Origin: Janthinobacterium sp.
Lineage (GTDB): Bacteria > Pseudomonadota > Gammaproteobacteria > Burkholderiales > Burkholderiaceae_D
DNA length: 64,000 nucleotides
Reading direction: 5' to 3'
Assembly: GCA_003133225.1 (NCBI GenBank)
Contig: PKWL01000063.1
Span: 62,001 to 126,000, forward strand
The notes below the pieces were generated by a model. That model saw only the letters and a list, made by a program, of their open reading frames with translations. It was not told where the DNA came from and did no database searches. Positions 31,212 through 40,300 of the stretch are shown piece by piece. Both the position numbers and the translations under genes were made by a program. Position 1 is the first letter of the stretch. Each line of letters starts with the position of its first letter.

Positions 31212-31874
31212 ATGATCGAATTCCACAATGTCTCCAAGCAATATTCGTCTGACGCGACCGCGCTGAGCGGCATCGAGCTGACGGTTGGCAAAGGTGAACT
31301 CGTGTATTTAGCCGGCCCGTCTGGCGCCGGCAAATCGACCCTGCTCAAGATGATTGCCGCAATAGAGAGGCCCAGCGCCGGCCGAGTGCTGGTCAACGGC
31401 CACGATATCGGCAAGATCAAGCGGGCCGGCGTGCCATTTCTGCGCCGCAACCTGGGCTTGATCTTTCAGCAGCAGTGCCTACTGGCCGACCGCTCAGTGC
31501 TAGCCAACGTCATGCTGCCCCTGCTGGTGACGGGTGCGTCCAAAGCACTAGCCGAACAGCGCGCCCGCGCGGCCCTCGATAAGGTCGGTCTGCTGGAGCG
31601 GGCGCTGCGCCTGCCGCTGGCCCTGTCCGGCGGCGAGCAGCAACGAGTGGCGATTGCGCGCGCGATCGTGAACCGACCGCAAATTATACTGGCCGATGAG
31701 CCAACCGCCAATCTCGACCGGGCCAGCGCCAATCAAGTGCTAGACGCGCTCAAAACTTTCCACTCGGTGGGCGTGACCTGCCTGATCTCGACCCATGATG
31801 AACAAGAGCTCGACACAGCAGCGCGCGTGATCCACCTCGAGCACGGGCGCATGGTGGCCGGAGCTCCAGCATGA
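31212..31874 (+). CDS. ftsE: Cell division ABC transporter ATPase FtsE
   Basis: FtsE is the ATPase of the FtsEX complex, which activates periplasmic amidases for septal splitting through EnvC-like partners rather than transporting a substrate. The 220-residue product has Walker A GPSGAGKST at 35-43, the ABC signature LSGGEQQR at 138-145 and Walker B IILADEP at 158-164, followed by the switch histidine in ISTHDEQEL. It lies five bases past ftsY and overlaps ftsX by four bases (ATGA). Confidence 0.98.
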   Translation: MIEFHNVSKQYSSDATALSGIELTVGKGELVYLAGPSGAGKSTLLKMIAAIERPSAGRVLVNGHDIGKIKRAGVPFLRRNLGLIFQQQCLLADRSVLANVMLPLLVTGASKALAEQRARAALDKVGLLERALRLPLALSGGEQQRVAIARAIVNRPQIILADEPTANLDRASANQVLDALKTFHSVGVTCLISTHDEQELDTAARVIHLEHGRMVAGAPA

Positions 31875-32791
31875 AGGGCTGGCTCAGGCAACACGGCTTC
31901 GCGTTGGGCGCGGCCCTGCTGCACGTGCGCAGGGCGCCGGGCAGCTTTCTATTCAATGTTTTTGTGGTCGCCATCGCCCTTGCCCTGCCGTTTGCCGGGC
32001 TAACCGTGCTCGACAACGTGCGACCGATGTCGGAGCAACTATCGGTCAATCCGGAGATTAGCCTATTTGTCACACCGGGCACGCCACGCCAGCAGGCAGA
32101 GACGATGGGCCCGCACCTGCGCGCTATGCTGAAAGATAAACAAGCGAAAATCGTCTTCATTCCCCGCGAGCTGGCACTAGACGCGCTGAAAAACAAGAGC
32201 GGTCTGACAGACGTGCTGGCCACACTGGGCGACAATCCCTTGCCGGACAGTTACGTAGTGAAACTTGACGCGTTCAAGACGACCGCCGACGCCAGCAATA
32301 TCGACATCATCGCCGAACAGTTGCGGGCGCTGCCAAACGTCGATACGGTACAGGTTGACTCGGCCTGGGTCAGGCGACTGGCGGCCTTGCTGGGCGTGCT
32401 GCGACTCGCCTTGTTGCTGCTGGCAATCACCCTCGGCACCGTCGTCGTTGCTGTCGTGTTCAACACGATCCGGCTGCAAGTGCTAATGCAACGCGATGAA
32501 ATCAGCGTTTCCAAGCTGATTGGCGCTACCGACATTTTCATCCACCGTCCATTTTATTATACTGGCGCCCTTCTCGGCCTGTGTGCCGGCGGCGTTGCGC
32601 TGGGCAGCGTGGCTCTGGCGTTACGCCCGCTCAATAAGGCCATCGCCGAGTTTGCCCGGCTGTACGCATCGGAATTCCAGCTGGTCCCGCTAGCTCCGCT
32701 GCCAATGGTGCTCTTGCTGGCACTGAGTGCCGCGCTCGGTCTGGCTGGTGCCTTACTGTCAGTTCAGCGCCACCTGGCACGCCTGAGTTGA
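31871..32791 (+). CDS. ftsX: Cell division protein FtsX
   Basis: FtsX is the membrane partner of FtsE. The 306-residue product has an N-terminal cytoplasmic stretch and a membrane helix at about 27-45. A periplasmic extracellular domain follows to about residue 165, then three more helices near 175-195, 225-250 and 270-295, the FtsX/MacB topology. The family motif KLIGATDIFIHRPFYYTG precedes helix three. The ATG overlaps the ftsE stop. rpoH follows after 423 bases, as in E. coli. Confidence 0.96.
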   Translation: MKGWLRQHGFALGAALLHVRRAPGSFLFNVFVVAIALALPFAGLTVLDNVRPMSEQLSVNPEISLFVTPGTPRQQAETMGPHLRAMLKDKQAKIVFIPRELALDALKNKSGLTDVLATLGDNPLPDSYVVKLDAFKTTADASNIDIIAEQLRALPNVDTVQVDSAWVRRLAALLGVLRLALLLLAITLGTVVVAVVFNTIRLQVLMQRDEISVSKLIGATDIFIHRPFYYTGALLGLCAGGVALGSVALALRPLNKAIAEFARLYASEFQLVPLAPLPMVLLLALSAALGLAGALLSVQRHLARLS

Positions 32792-33214
32792 CCCTGAGAC
32801 GCACGCATCGTCACCGCTCGCACCGAGAACATTTGTTGTCGGGCGTAGTCTAACTCTACTGCCGCGGGCGTTGCTTTTGCGCCCAACATTAGCAAAATGA
32901 TCATCTCAATTATTGATTTAATGCAAAAACTGCGTTGATCGTACTATTGTCGCGAAGTTTTAGGCAAGGTGGTAGCTACAATCGAGCCATAGTATGTCCT
33001 GATGTGTGATTATCTATCGGGGCGATTGGAACAGTCCATTGGCACTCGGTACGCGAGAGTGCTAATATGCAAAGTTGGGTTGCTCGGGACCTGGGTCGCC
33101 TGCCAACGGCAAGACGCAGACGACAACAGGTAACAATCCGTAACAACCCGTGCCCGCGCCAGATCGGCGTGGCAATTTGGTACCAGGCTGTATTTAATAG
33201 CGAGGAACTATAAA
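32792..33214. other. ftsX-rpoH intergenic region (rpoH control region)
   Basis: A 423-base gap without a supported gene. Its middle (32880-33000) is A+T-rich, as expected for a promoter zone, and contains a TACAAT hexamer near 32976 without a good -35 partner. In other bacteria rpoH has several promoters and a thermosensing mRNA structure; neither could be assigned by eye here. AGGA lies eight bases before the rpoH ATG. Confidence 0.45.
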
Positions 33215-34114
33215 ATGAATATGATGTCCGCACAGTCCGCGTTAGTTCCGGCCGGCAAGAATGCTCTGGGCCTCGGCTTCACCGGTAATCTGGGCAACTT
33301 GGACGCTTACATCTCCGCTGTTAACCGTCTGCCCTTGTTGACCCATGAAGAAGAGATCTCCTTGGCTACGCGCTTGCGCGCGAACAACGACCTGAGCGCC
33401 GCACAAGAACTGGTTCTATCGCACTTGCGCCTGGTCGTGTCGATCGCCCGCGGTTACCTCGGCTATGGTTTGCCGCACGCCGACTTGATCCAGGAAGGCA
33501 ATATCGGCTTGATGAAGGCCGTCAAGCGCTTCGATCCGGATCAGGGCGTGCGCCTCGTGTCCTATGCGATGCACTGGATCAAGGCCGAAATGCATGAATA
33601 CATCCTAAAAAACTGGCGTTTGGTTAAAGTGGCAACGACCAAGGCGCAGCGCAAGTTGTTTTTTAATCTGCGCAGTCATAAACCCGGACTAGACGCGATG
33701 ACACCGACCCAAATCGATGCGCTCGCCAAATTACTGAACGTGAAGCGTGAAGAAGTAATCGAGATGGAAACGCGCCTAAGCGGACGAGACATCGCGCTCG
33801 AAGCGCCATCCGATGACGACGACGACAAATTCTCGCCGATCGCCTATCTCTCGTCCGAGCAAACCGAACCGACCCGCGTCCTAGAAGCACAGCAAGTAAC
33901 GCGGCTTCAGTCCGAGGGTTTGGAAACGGCGCTGGGCAAGCTCGATGCGCGCTCGCGTCGCATTGTGGAAGCGCGCTGGCTGGCCAACGATGATGGCTCC
34001 GGCGCCACCTTGCATACACTGGCAGGTGAATTTGGCGTCTCTGCCGAGCGCATTCGTCAGATTGAATCAGCCGCCTTGAAAAAAATGAAGGGAGCGCTCG
34101 CGGCATACGTCTAA
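33215..34114 (+). CDS. rpoH: Heat-shock sigma factor RpoH (sigma-32)
   Basis: RpoH directs RNA polymerase to heat-shock promoters and is controlled by DnaK and FtsH. The 299-residue product has region 2 with LVLSHLRLVVSIARGYLGYG and HADLIQEGNIGLMKAVKRFD, then YAMHWIKAEMHEYILKNWR. The RpoH box QRKLFFNLR at about 145-153 separates it from other sigma-70 proteins. Region 4 ends with AERIRQIESAALKKMKGAL. An acidic run (DDDDDK) lies near residue 200. The start follows AGGA eight bases upstream. Confidence 0.98.
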   Translation: MNMMSAQSALVPAGKNALGLGFTGNLGNLDAYISAVNRLPLLTHEEEISLATRLRANNDLSAAQELVLSHLRLVVSIARGYLGYGLPHADLIQEGNIGLMKAVKRFDPDQGVRLVSYAMHWIKAEMHEYILKNWRLVKVATTKAQRKLFFNLRSHKPGLDAMTPTQIDALAKLLNVKREEVIEMETRLSGRDIALEAPSDDDDDKFSPIAYLSSEQTEPTRVLEAQQVTRLQSEGLETALGKLDARSRRIVEARWLANDDGSGATLHTLAGEFGVSAERIRQIESAALKKMKGALAAYV

Positions 34115-34126
34115 GCTTGCAGAAAT

Positions 34127-34154
34127 GGCGCCCAAGCGGGCACGCATGGGCGCC
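34127..34154. terminator. Inverted repeat downstream of rpoH
   Basis: GGCGCCC (34127-34133) and GGGCGCC (34148-34154) form seven G-C-rich pairs around a 14-base loop, 13 bases past rpoH and between convergent genes. No U tract. Confidence 0.4.
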
Positions 34155-34256
34155 CGATGACACTGCTGACCAATGACACGGGGTCGCAATCCCGCACCAA
34201 GGACAAAGTTGCCGATGCAGCAACTAACGACCGCTGTGGCTGAAAGACTTCCGGTC

Positions 34257-34520
34257 TTAATCGGCCAAGCCTTTGCTCAGCACCTCGGCCACCACATCAT
34301 TGAGTTCCACACCACGCTCTTTAGCCAACGCCTGCAATTTTTGTACCAAGTCGCCGTTAAGCTTCACCGCAAACGGCACCAAGCCCAATGCCTGGTCGCG
34401 CTTGCGCTGCTCGCGCCGATCCACGGCTGCCAAGCCGTTACCGAAACCGGTCGTGCCAGGCGCAACCATTTTGCCCATTAATTTTTTGGCGTCGCTTTTC
34501 GCCATTCCGGTCTTTTTCAC
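34257..34520 (-). CDS. Small conserved protein, possible ribbon-helix-helix fold
   Basis: An 87-residue basic protein. The second half (PFAVKLNGDLVQKLQALAKE then RGVELNDVVAEVLSKGL) has the pattern of a short strand followed by two helices seen in ribbon-helix-helix DNA-binding proteins; the first half is Lys- and Gly-rich. The start is GTG at 34520, with TGAGGA about ten bases upstream. A methionine five codons later is an alternative. It stands alone between rpoH and the CNNM-type gene. I recognise the general shape only; function is unknown. Confidence 0.7.
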   Translation of the reverse strand: MKKTGMAKSDAKKLMGKMVAPGTTGFGNGLAAVDRREQRKRDQALGLVPFAVKLNGDLVQKLQALAKERGVELNDVVAEVLSKGLAD

Positions 34521-34683
34521 TATTTATGTCCTCATTGATTCGAAGCTGCCATTTTACCAAGTATCGCGTGACGGCAGCGCTTTGTTCTGCCCCTTTCCAT
34601 TGCGCCCAACACGCAAAAATGCGCTCCTATTCGCCGGCGTCGTTTAAGATGCCTGTTTTGACAGCCATATCAGTTGTGCAAAC

Positions 34684-36015
34684 ATGTCCAATGCCTTGCT
34701 AGTCCTGCTCGCCCTGTTCCTAGTCGCGCTAAACGGTTTTTTCGTGACGGCCGAATTTGGCATCGTCACATTGCGGCGCACGCAGATGAGCGCCATCGCC
34801 AAGACAGAGGGCCTGCGCGGGCGCACCTTGGCCAAGGTCCATGCTGAGCTCGACGCTTATCGATCTGCCTGCCAGCTCGGCATCACCGTCGCCTCGCTCG
34901 GCTTGGGTTGGGTTGGCGCGCCGGCCTTTGCCGGCCTGTTCGAACCCGTATTCCGGGCGGCCGGCGTCACGGCCCCTCACTTGGTCGATGGCATTTCGTT
35001 TACGCTCGCTTTTTTTGCCATCTCATTTTTGCATATCGTGGTCGGCGAACTGGCGCCGAAGGCGCTGGCGATGCGCAACCCCGAAGCCATCGGCCTGTGG
35101 AGCGCAGTCCCACTATGCATCTTTTACTGGATCATGTATCCGGTCATCTGGCTGCTCAATGAAAGCGCGAACGCGGTGTTGCGTTTGGCCGGCCTGTCGG
35201 CTAAACACGAGCACGAATCGCGCTACTCAACCGACGAACTCAAAACCATCTTGCGCATCCGCCAGCCGGGCGAAAAATTCACCAGCGACGAACGCAATAT
35301 CCTGGCCCAATCGCTGGAATTCGAGCAATTGACCGTATCTGACCTGATGCGCCCGATTCACGAGGTAATTGCGCTGCATGCATCCAAATCGCTGGAAGAG
35401 AATATGCATACGGTGTCGCACAACCGCTTCAGCCGCTACCCGTATTTCGACCAGAATGGCGACCACGTGGTCGGCGTGGTGCACTTGAAAGACTTGTTTT
35501 TTGCACAACAGGCCGGCAAGCAGATCACGTCGATGACACCGTTTTTGCGTCCCGTTGACGTCATTTCAGTGCGCACGCCGGCGCTCGAGCTGTTTCGCCG
35601 TTTCCGCGATGGCGCGCCGCATTTTGCGCTGATTGGGGAAAAGGGCAAACGGGCACTCGGCTTCATCACGCTCGACAATTTGCTAGGCGCGATGGTGGGC
35701 CAGATCCGGGATGAATTCCACCTTGAAAACGACTGGATCAAGCAGCCCGACGGCACCCTGATCGGAAAGGCCAGCCTACCGATATTCTTGCTCGAGCGTG
35801 TCCTTGGCATCGACATCGAGAACGAAGGGCTGGGACTAGACGATGTGGAATCGGTCGGCGGTCTGATCATGGTCAAGCTGGGCGACATTCCGAAGCAAGG
35901 TCAGCGCATCACATTCGCCGACTTCGATATCGTGGCGAAGAAGATGAGCGGCCCGCGCATCGTTTTAGTCAAGGTCATCCCAAAACTGGAACGAAGCCCG
36001 GTCAGGCCGGACTAG
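34684..36015 (+). CDS. CNNM/CorC (hemolysin-like) membrane protein
   Basis: A 443-residue protein of the HlyC/CorC (CNNM) family, linked to magnesium and cobalt efflux or homeostasis. The order is a DUF21 domain with four membrane segments (about 1-190, beginning LLVLLALFLVALNGFFVTAE), a pair of CBS domains (about 205-330) with FEQLTVSDLMRPIHEV, and a C-terminal CorC_HlyC domain (about 345-435) with GGLIMVKLGDIPKQGQRI. The old name hemolysin does not imply lysis. It is transcribed alone and converges on sco1. Substrate is inferred. Confidence 0.92.
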   Translation: MSNALLVLLALFLVALNGFFVTAEFGIVTLRRTQMSAIAKTEGLRGRTLAKVHAELDAYRSACQLGITVASLGLGWVGAPAFAGLFEPVFRAAGVTAPHLVDGISFTLAFFAISFLHIVVGELAPKALAMRNPEAIGLWSAVPLCIFYWIMYPVIWLLNESANAVLRLAGLSAKHEHESRYSTDELKTILRIRQPGEKFTSDERNILAQSLEFEQLTVSDLMRPIHEVIALHASKSLEENMHTVSHNRFSRYPYFDQNGDHVVGVVHLKDLFFAQQAGKQITSMTPFLRPVDVISVRTPALELFRRFRDGAPHFALIGEKGKRALGFITLDNLLGAMVGQIRDEFHLENDWIKQPDGTLIGKASLPIFLLERVLGIDIENEGLGLDDVESVGGLIMVKLGDIPKQGQRITFADFDIVAKKMSGPRIVLVKVIPKLERSPVRPD

Positions 36016-36020
36016 AGCAT

Positions 36021-36083
36021 ACGCCGGATATCCGATCGGCGTGTCAGAGGCGCCGCGGCGAAACCCTGAGCCCCGCACTCAGG
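36021..36083. terminator. Two inverted repeats between corC-like gene and sco1
   Basis: ACGCCG (36021-36026) pairs with CGGCGT (36037-36042). A second stem, CCTGAG (36065-36070) with CTCAGG (36078-36083), overlaps the sco1 stop codon. Both are at a convergent junction and lack U tracts. Confidence 0.35.
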
Positions 36084-36669
36084 ATGACAGCAGGATTTTC
36101 AAATCCTGGGTAATGGGCGCGGCGCCTTGGCCGTTGCGCACGAACAGGCGGATCTTGCCGCTGCGGTCAAAGACATAACTGCCCGCAGTATGGTCGACCG
36201 TGTAGCTGCCCGGCGTTTTGCCTTCGACCTTAGCGTAATACACCTTAAATTCCTTGGCCACTTTGGCGGTCGCCGCCGCATCTCCGTACAGACCGATGAA
36301 GCGCGGATCGAAGGCCGCCACGTACTGCGCCAACAAGCTTTGCGTGTCGCGCTCGGGATCTACCGTCACGAACAAGACCTGAACCTGATTTGCCTGCGGG
36401 CCGAGTTCTTTCATCACGGTCGCCAGTTCGGCCATCGTGGCCGGGCACACGTCCGGGCACTGGGTATAACCAAAAAACATGACCACCACCTTGCCCCTGA
36501 AGTCGGCCAGGGTGCGCGGCGTGCCGGTGTGGTCCGTCAACGCGAAGTCATGCGCATAATCGAGCCCGCTCAGGTCGGTGTTCTTGAAAGCAGCCAAGGG
36601 CGCGCTCGTCTTCTCCCCGCATGCCACCAACAGGAAGGTCAACGCCAGCAGCACAAACAGATTTTTCAT
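36079..36669 (-). CDS. SCO1/SenC copper chaperone lipoprotein
   Basis: SCO proteins deliver copper to the CuA centre of cytochrome oxidase subunit II. This 196-residue protein has a signal peptide ending in lipobox LVAC, with Cys17 as the lipidated residue. The thioredoxin-like domain has the copper ligands Cys71 and Cys75 in CPDVCP and His160 in YTVDHTAG. The frame extends upstream, but the ATG at 36669 gives a proper lipoprotein signal and lies four bases after the ctaB stop. It is the last gene of the oxidase cluster. Confidence 0.95.
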   Translation of the reverse strand: MKNLFVLLALTFLLVACGEKTSAPLAAFKNTDLSGLDYAHDFALTDHTGTPRTLADFRGKVVVMFFGYTQCPDVCPATMAELATVMKELGPQANQVQVLFVTVDPERDTQSLLAQYVAAFDPRFIGLYGDAAATAKVAKEFKVYYAKVEGKTPGSYTVDHTAGSYVFDRSGKIRLFVRNGQGAAPITQDLKILLSS

Positions 36670-36673
36670 TTTC

Positions 36674-37567
36674 TTAGACTTTGAAGTAATGATCCGCCAG
36701 CAAGGCGGCAAACAACAGGAAAAGGTAGATGATCGAGTAGGTAAATGCCTTGCGCGCAATGAGGTCCGTGTAATGGCGGTAGATCTTCCACGCGTGGCGC
36801 AGGAAAATCACGTTCAAAACCGCCGCCGCTGCGAGGTAAATCAAGCCACTCATGCGCACCGCAAACGGCAGCAGCGTGGTCGCTGTCAGCGCAATCGAAT
36901 AGAGCAGTACATGAAACTGGGTGAATTTCATGCCGTGCGTAATCGGCAGCATCGGCAAGCCCGACTTCGCATAATCGTGGCGGCGATACATTGCCAGCGC
37001 CCAGAAGTGGGGCGGCGTCCAGACGAAAATAATCAGCACCAACAACCACGCCTGCATCGGCACGTCGTTGGCCATAGCCGCCCAGCCCAACGCTGGCGGC
37101 ATCGCTCCGGACAAGCCGCCGATCACGATATTTTGCGGGGTGGCCGGCTTCAAGATCATTGTGTAGATCACAGCGTATCCGACAAAGGTCACAAAGGTCA
37201 GCCACATCGTGAGCGGATTAACTTGAGAGTAAAGAATCCACATACCGGCGCCGCCGATGAGCGCCGCGAACAGCGCTGTCTGCTTAACCGAAATGTCGCC
37301 TGTGACCATGGGGCGCCGCGCGGTGCGCGCCATGCGGGCATCGATCTCGCGCTCGGCCAAGCAATTCACGGCAAACGCAGCACCGGCCAGCAGCCAGATA
37401 CCAACGGTGGCCGCGCCCACGGCCCGCCAGGGCGGCAGTTCGTCGCTGGCCAGAAACATGCCGATGATTGCACAAAACACGGCCAGTTGCGTCACGCGCG
37501 GTTTAGTCAACGCCCAATATTGGGCGATGCGGTTGGTCCATTTGTGCGCGCGCGTCTGGGTCGTCAT
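36674..37567 (-). CDS. ctaB: Heme o synthase (protoheme farnesyltransferase)
   Basis: CtaB (CyoE) attaches a farnesyl group to heme b, giving heme o, the precursor of heme a. The 297-residue UbiA-family protein has about nine membrane helices. The diphosphate-binding region reads [19 protein letters not shown], in which the usual first aspartate is glutamate. The second conserved region is [19 protein letters not shown]. The start overlaps the ctaA stop by four bases (ATGA), which ties the two heme-modifying steps together. sco1 follows after four bases. Confidence 0.97.
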   Translation of the reverse strand: MTTQTRAHKWTNRIAQYWALTKPRVTQLAVFCAIIGMFLASDELPPWRAVGAATVGIWLLAGAAFAVNCLAEREIDARMARTARRPMVTGDISVKQTALFAALIGGAGMWILYSQVNPLTMWLTFVTFVGYAVIYTMILKPATPQNIVIGGLSGAMPPALGWAAMANDVPMQAWLLVLIIFVWTPPHFWALAMYRRHDYAKSGLPMLPITHGMKFTQFHVLLYSIALTATTLLPFAVRMSGLIYLAAAAVLNVIFLRHAWKIYRHYTDLIARKAFTYSIIYLFLLFAALLADHYFKV

Positions 37568-38721
37568 GGCTGATGTCTCGCTGGCGAGGATAGCCTCGAT
37601 GTGCCGCTGGTAGCACGGGCAAATTCGAAGTGAAACTTGGCGCGGTAGTTTAGCATGGTCAGCAGCACCACCAGCAGCGCGGCGCCGGCATTATGCAGTA
37701 CCGCGATGGGCAGCGGATAGTTGAGGCTGATGGTGGCGATACCGGTGCCCGCTTGCAGCAGCAAGGCCAGGGCGATCCGGCCTCCGGTCAGGCGCAAGCT
37801 GGGGTGAGCCCGGGCGCAATACGCCGTGTAGCCGATGCCGGCGAAGAGCACGAGGGCGAAACTGCGGTGCATCCAGTGGATCGCGGTCAGCGCGGAAAAT
37901 GGCAAGTACTGGCCGCTCGCGGTCTCGCCGAGCGCGCGCCAAACAGTAAAGCCCTGTCCGAAATCCATGGCCGGTACCAGCTTGCCGTCGCACAGAGGAA
38001 AGTCGCCGCAAGCGAGGGCGGCATAATTGGTGCTGACCCAGCCGCCCAGAGCGATCTGGATCAGTAGCAATAGCGCGGCCAGCGCCGCCAGCAAACGCAT
38101 CCTACGCATGGCCGGCGCCGTACAGCCGGCCCCGGTCAGCGGTGTGACGGCATTATCCTGGCGCCCGCCCAACCAGGCAAGCGAGGCCAGCAGACACATC
38201 CCAAGCAACAGATGAATTGTCACGATTACGGGCTGTAATTTCATGGTCACGGTCCAGGCGCCGAAGGCGCCTTGCAAACAGACGAAAAAAAACAGTGCCG
38301 TTGGTAGCCAGGGAGAAAATTCAGGGCGCCGACTCTGGCCCCACCGGCGCCACGCTTGCGCCATGATCGTCACGATCAGCACGGCGATGCCCATTGCCAG
38401 GTAGCGGTGCGTCATTTCGATCCAAGCCTTCAGCAAAGTGACCGGGCCGCTCGGCCTCAGGGCTTGCGCGCTGCTGATCGCGTCCAGCGCCAAGATGGGG
38501 TTGGCAAGGCCGTAGCAGCCGGGCCAATCTGGACATCCGAGGCCGGAATCGGACAGGCGCGTGAAGGCTCCAAATACAATCAGATCGAACGTGAGGAACA
38601 CACCAACCCACACCAATTTGCGGTACTTATTGGCGTCGGCCGACATCCACACCATGGAGAGCGGCAACGTGGCCGCCAGCACAGCCGTGACGCCCATCTG
38701 GGCCAGGGTTGCAATTTGCAT
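37564..38721 (-). CDS. ctaA: Heme A synthase (COX15/CtaA)
   Basis: CtaA oxidises the C8 methyl of heme o to a formyl group, giving heme a. The 385-residue product has about eight membrane helices and the COX15 features [19 protein letters not shown] and [11 protein letters not shown], with further histidines in IHLLLGM and [10 protein letters not shown] that fit heme ligands. The start at 38721 lies six bases after the upstream gene's stop, and the end overlaps ctaB. The cytosolic tail is rich in basic residues. Confidence 0.95.
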   Translation of the reverse strand: MQIATLAQMGVTAVLAATLPLSMVWMSADANKYRKLVWVGVFLTFDLIVFGAFTRLSDSGLGCPDWPGCYGLANPILALDAISSAQALRPSGPVTLLKAWIEMTHRYLAMGIAVLIVTIMAQAWRRWGQSRRPEFSPWLPTALFFFVCLQGAFGAWTVTMKLQPVIVTIHLLLGMCLLASLAWLGGRQDNAVTPLTGAGCTAPAMRRMRLLAALAALLLLIQIALGGWVSTNYAALACGDFPLCDGKLVPAMDFGQGFTVWRALGETASGQYLPFSALTAIHWMHRSFALVLFAGIGYTAYCARAHPSLRLTGGRIALALLLQAGTGIATISLNYPLPIAVLHNAGAALLVVLLTMLNYRAKFHFEFARATSGTSRLSSPARHQP

Positions 38722-38727
38722 GGTGTC

Positions 38728-39330
38728 TCAGCCGATCGCGGACGCTTTGAGCAGTCTGGCAATGTCATTTTTTACCTTGGCCGGGTCCGCATCTTTCGGA
38801 AAGCGCATCATCAAGTGACCCCGCGGATCAATCAGATAGAGACGGTCGGCCGCATTGCCACCGGCTTCCACTGGCAGCCAGGCCTGTAGCGCCGGCCCCT
38901 GCACGCGCAGCACGCGGGTACCTTCAAACTCGCGCATGAGCACCGCGGCGGGCGCTCGCCCATCCGTGATCAGCCAGACGCGCTCGATGCGCTCCATCTC
39001 TTGCCCCTGCATCAGGCGCAGCTGACGCATGGCAAGCAATGTTTTCTGGCACGGGCTGCCGCAGTTAGCTGTAGCGCTTAGCAGCATGATCCACTTACCT
39101 CTAAATGCCCCCAGGTCAGTCGGCTTGCCATCTAGTGTCGTCGCGCCCAACGGGGGGATCGGATAGCTGCGCGGATCGATCAGTGCGCCATAATTGGTAC
39201 GGCCGGTCGGCTTTATCACGTAATACGCGAAATACGAGCCGAGCAGAGGGGCGGCGCACACGGCCATGATTAACAGCAATTTCCAGCGTCCGCTCCGCTG
39301 CTCTTTTGATGCCTGCTTAGTTGGTGGCAC
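38728..39330 (-). CDS. SCO-like membrane protein of the oxidase cluster
   Basis: About 200 residues: a membrane helix at about 17-38, then a thioredoxin-like domain with LGAFRGKWIMLLSATANCGS and paired cysteines at about 90 and 94 (CGSPC). It resembles SCO proteins but the downstream copper-binding histidine is missing; the equivalent region reads NAADRLYLIDPRG. It may be a thiol reductase for CuA-site cysteines rather than a copper carrier. I prefer the GTG at 39330, with AGGA seven bases upstream, over a TTG at 39351. It overlaps surf1 by 14 bases. Confidence 0.85.
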   Translation of the reverse strand: MPPTKQASKEQRSGRWKLLLIMAVCAAPLLGSYFAYYVIKPTGRTNYGALIDPRSYPIPPLGATTLDGKPTDLGAFRGKWIMLLSATANCGSPCQKTLLAMRQLRLMQGQEMERIERVWLITDGRAPAAVLMREFEGTRVLRVQGPALQAWLPVEAGGNAADRLYLIDPRGHLMMRFPKDADPAKVKNDIARLLKASAIG

Positions 39331-40039
39331 GTCGATATCCTGTGAATACAAAAAATAAGAAAGCCATCAGCGCCAGGGCATACCACTGAAACGCATAGGC
39401 GCGATGTTTATCCGCACCGGCGGACGGGGCCGGCCAGTCGCGCACCAGTTGAGCGTCGCCTTGTGCGGCCATGCTCGTCTGTTCAAGCACGAACGGCTGG
39501 AATGGCAAGCCGCAAGCGCGTGCCACTTGCGCGATGTCGGCATTTTGCACGATTGCATTCGGGCGCAAAGGCGCCGCCACGCCCAGCTGCATCACATGGC
39601 CGACGTTGCGCTTGGCGATGCCCTCGATTGTCACCATGCCGCGCGGCGTAGCATAAGTTGCCATACGCTCGCGTTCGGCCGCGTTGCGCGGCAGCCAGCC
39701 GCGCTCGACCAGGACATGCATGCTTGATCCCGCAATTTTAAACGGCATCAGCAAATAAAACCCGGCGCGGCCCCGATAGGGCCGGTTTTCCAGATACATC
39801 GCCCAGTCCGGCACGAATTGGCCCGTGACGAGAACCCGGCGAAATTCGACCGCCGCCACTGCCAGCGGCTGCGGCCCCAATATCACGGGCGCGGCGCTAT
39901 TGCCGGCAGCCTGCTGCGCTTCCTGCGCCATTTTCTCGGCCGCGCGGCGCTCCTGCCATTGGGCAAGCGAAATTCCCAGGGCCACCATCAGCACGGTCGC
40001 CATAAAGGGAATCCATCTAAAACGAAAGCCAATGCGCAT
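39317..40039 (-). CDS. SURF1-family cytochrome oxidase assembly protein
   Basis: SURF1 proteins help insert heme a into subunit I. The 240-residue product has the expected two membrane helices, one near residues 8-27 (WIPFMATVLMVALGISLAQW) and one near the C-terminus (WYALALMAFLFFVFTGYRR), with a periplasmic domain containing PYRGRAGFYLLMPF and VLVERGWLP. The ATG at 40039 is chosen because MRIGFRFRW starts the family; the longer frame to 40180 runs under the divergent small gene. Confidence 0.93.
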   Translation of the reverse strand: MRIGFRFRWIPFMATVLMVALGISLAQWQERRAAEKMAQEAQQAAGNSAAPVILGPQPLAVAAVEFRRVLVTGQFVPDWAMYLENRPYRGRAGFYLLMPFKIAGSSMHVLVERGWLPRNAAERERMATYATPRGMVTIEGIAKRNVGHVMQLGVAAPLRPNAIVQNADIAQVARACGLPFQPFVLEQTSMAAQGDAQLVRDWPAPSAGADKHRAYAFQWYALALMAFLFFVFTGYRRATN

Positions 40040-40075
40040 TACAATAGATTCCCGATCAAGATACTTGTATATACC

Positions 40076-40276
40076 ATGAAAATTGTCGTCGCCATCGCCT
40101 TCATCCTCATTATCGGCAGCATGGCTTCCGCGCTGTTTTACTTGATGCGGGACCAAGGCAAGAGCAACCGCACCGTACAAAGTCTCGCGTTCCGCGTCGG
40201 TGTCTCGATCGCGCTATTCGTGCTGATCCTGGTGGCCTACAAGCTCGGCTGGATCGAGCCGAGCGGTCTGCGTTAA
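40076..40276 (+). CDS. Twin transmembrane protein (DUF2909-like)
   Basis: A 66-residue protein made of two membrane helices, at about 3-23 (IVVAIAFILIIGSMASALFY) and 43-58 (VSIALFVLILVAYKLGW), joined by a basic loop (RDQGKSNRT). It matches the small twin-transmembrane family found beside cytochrome oxidase genes in Burkholderiales. It is the only + strand gene inside the - strand oxidase cluster and diverges from surf1, 36 bases away. Function is unknown; a role in oxidase assembly is suggested only by location. Confidence 0.85.
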   Translation: MKIVVAIAFILIIGSMASALFYLMRDQGKSNRTVQSLAFRVGVSIALFVLILVAYKLGWIEPSGLR

Positions 40277-40300
40277 CCCGGACGCCCCATGCCCGGAAGT

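Noticed and set aside
30225-31241. 338-codon - strand frame opposite ftsY
   Set aside because: Antisense shadow of ftsY; no domain and serine-rich low-complexity sequence.
36578-37573. 331-codon + strand frame opposite ctaB and sco1
   Set aside because: Shadow of two well-supported membrane and copper-chaperone genes; His/Arg/Gln-rich with no motif.
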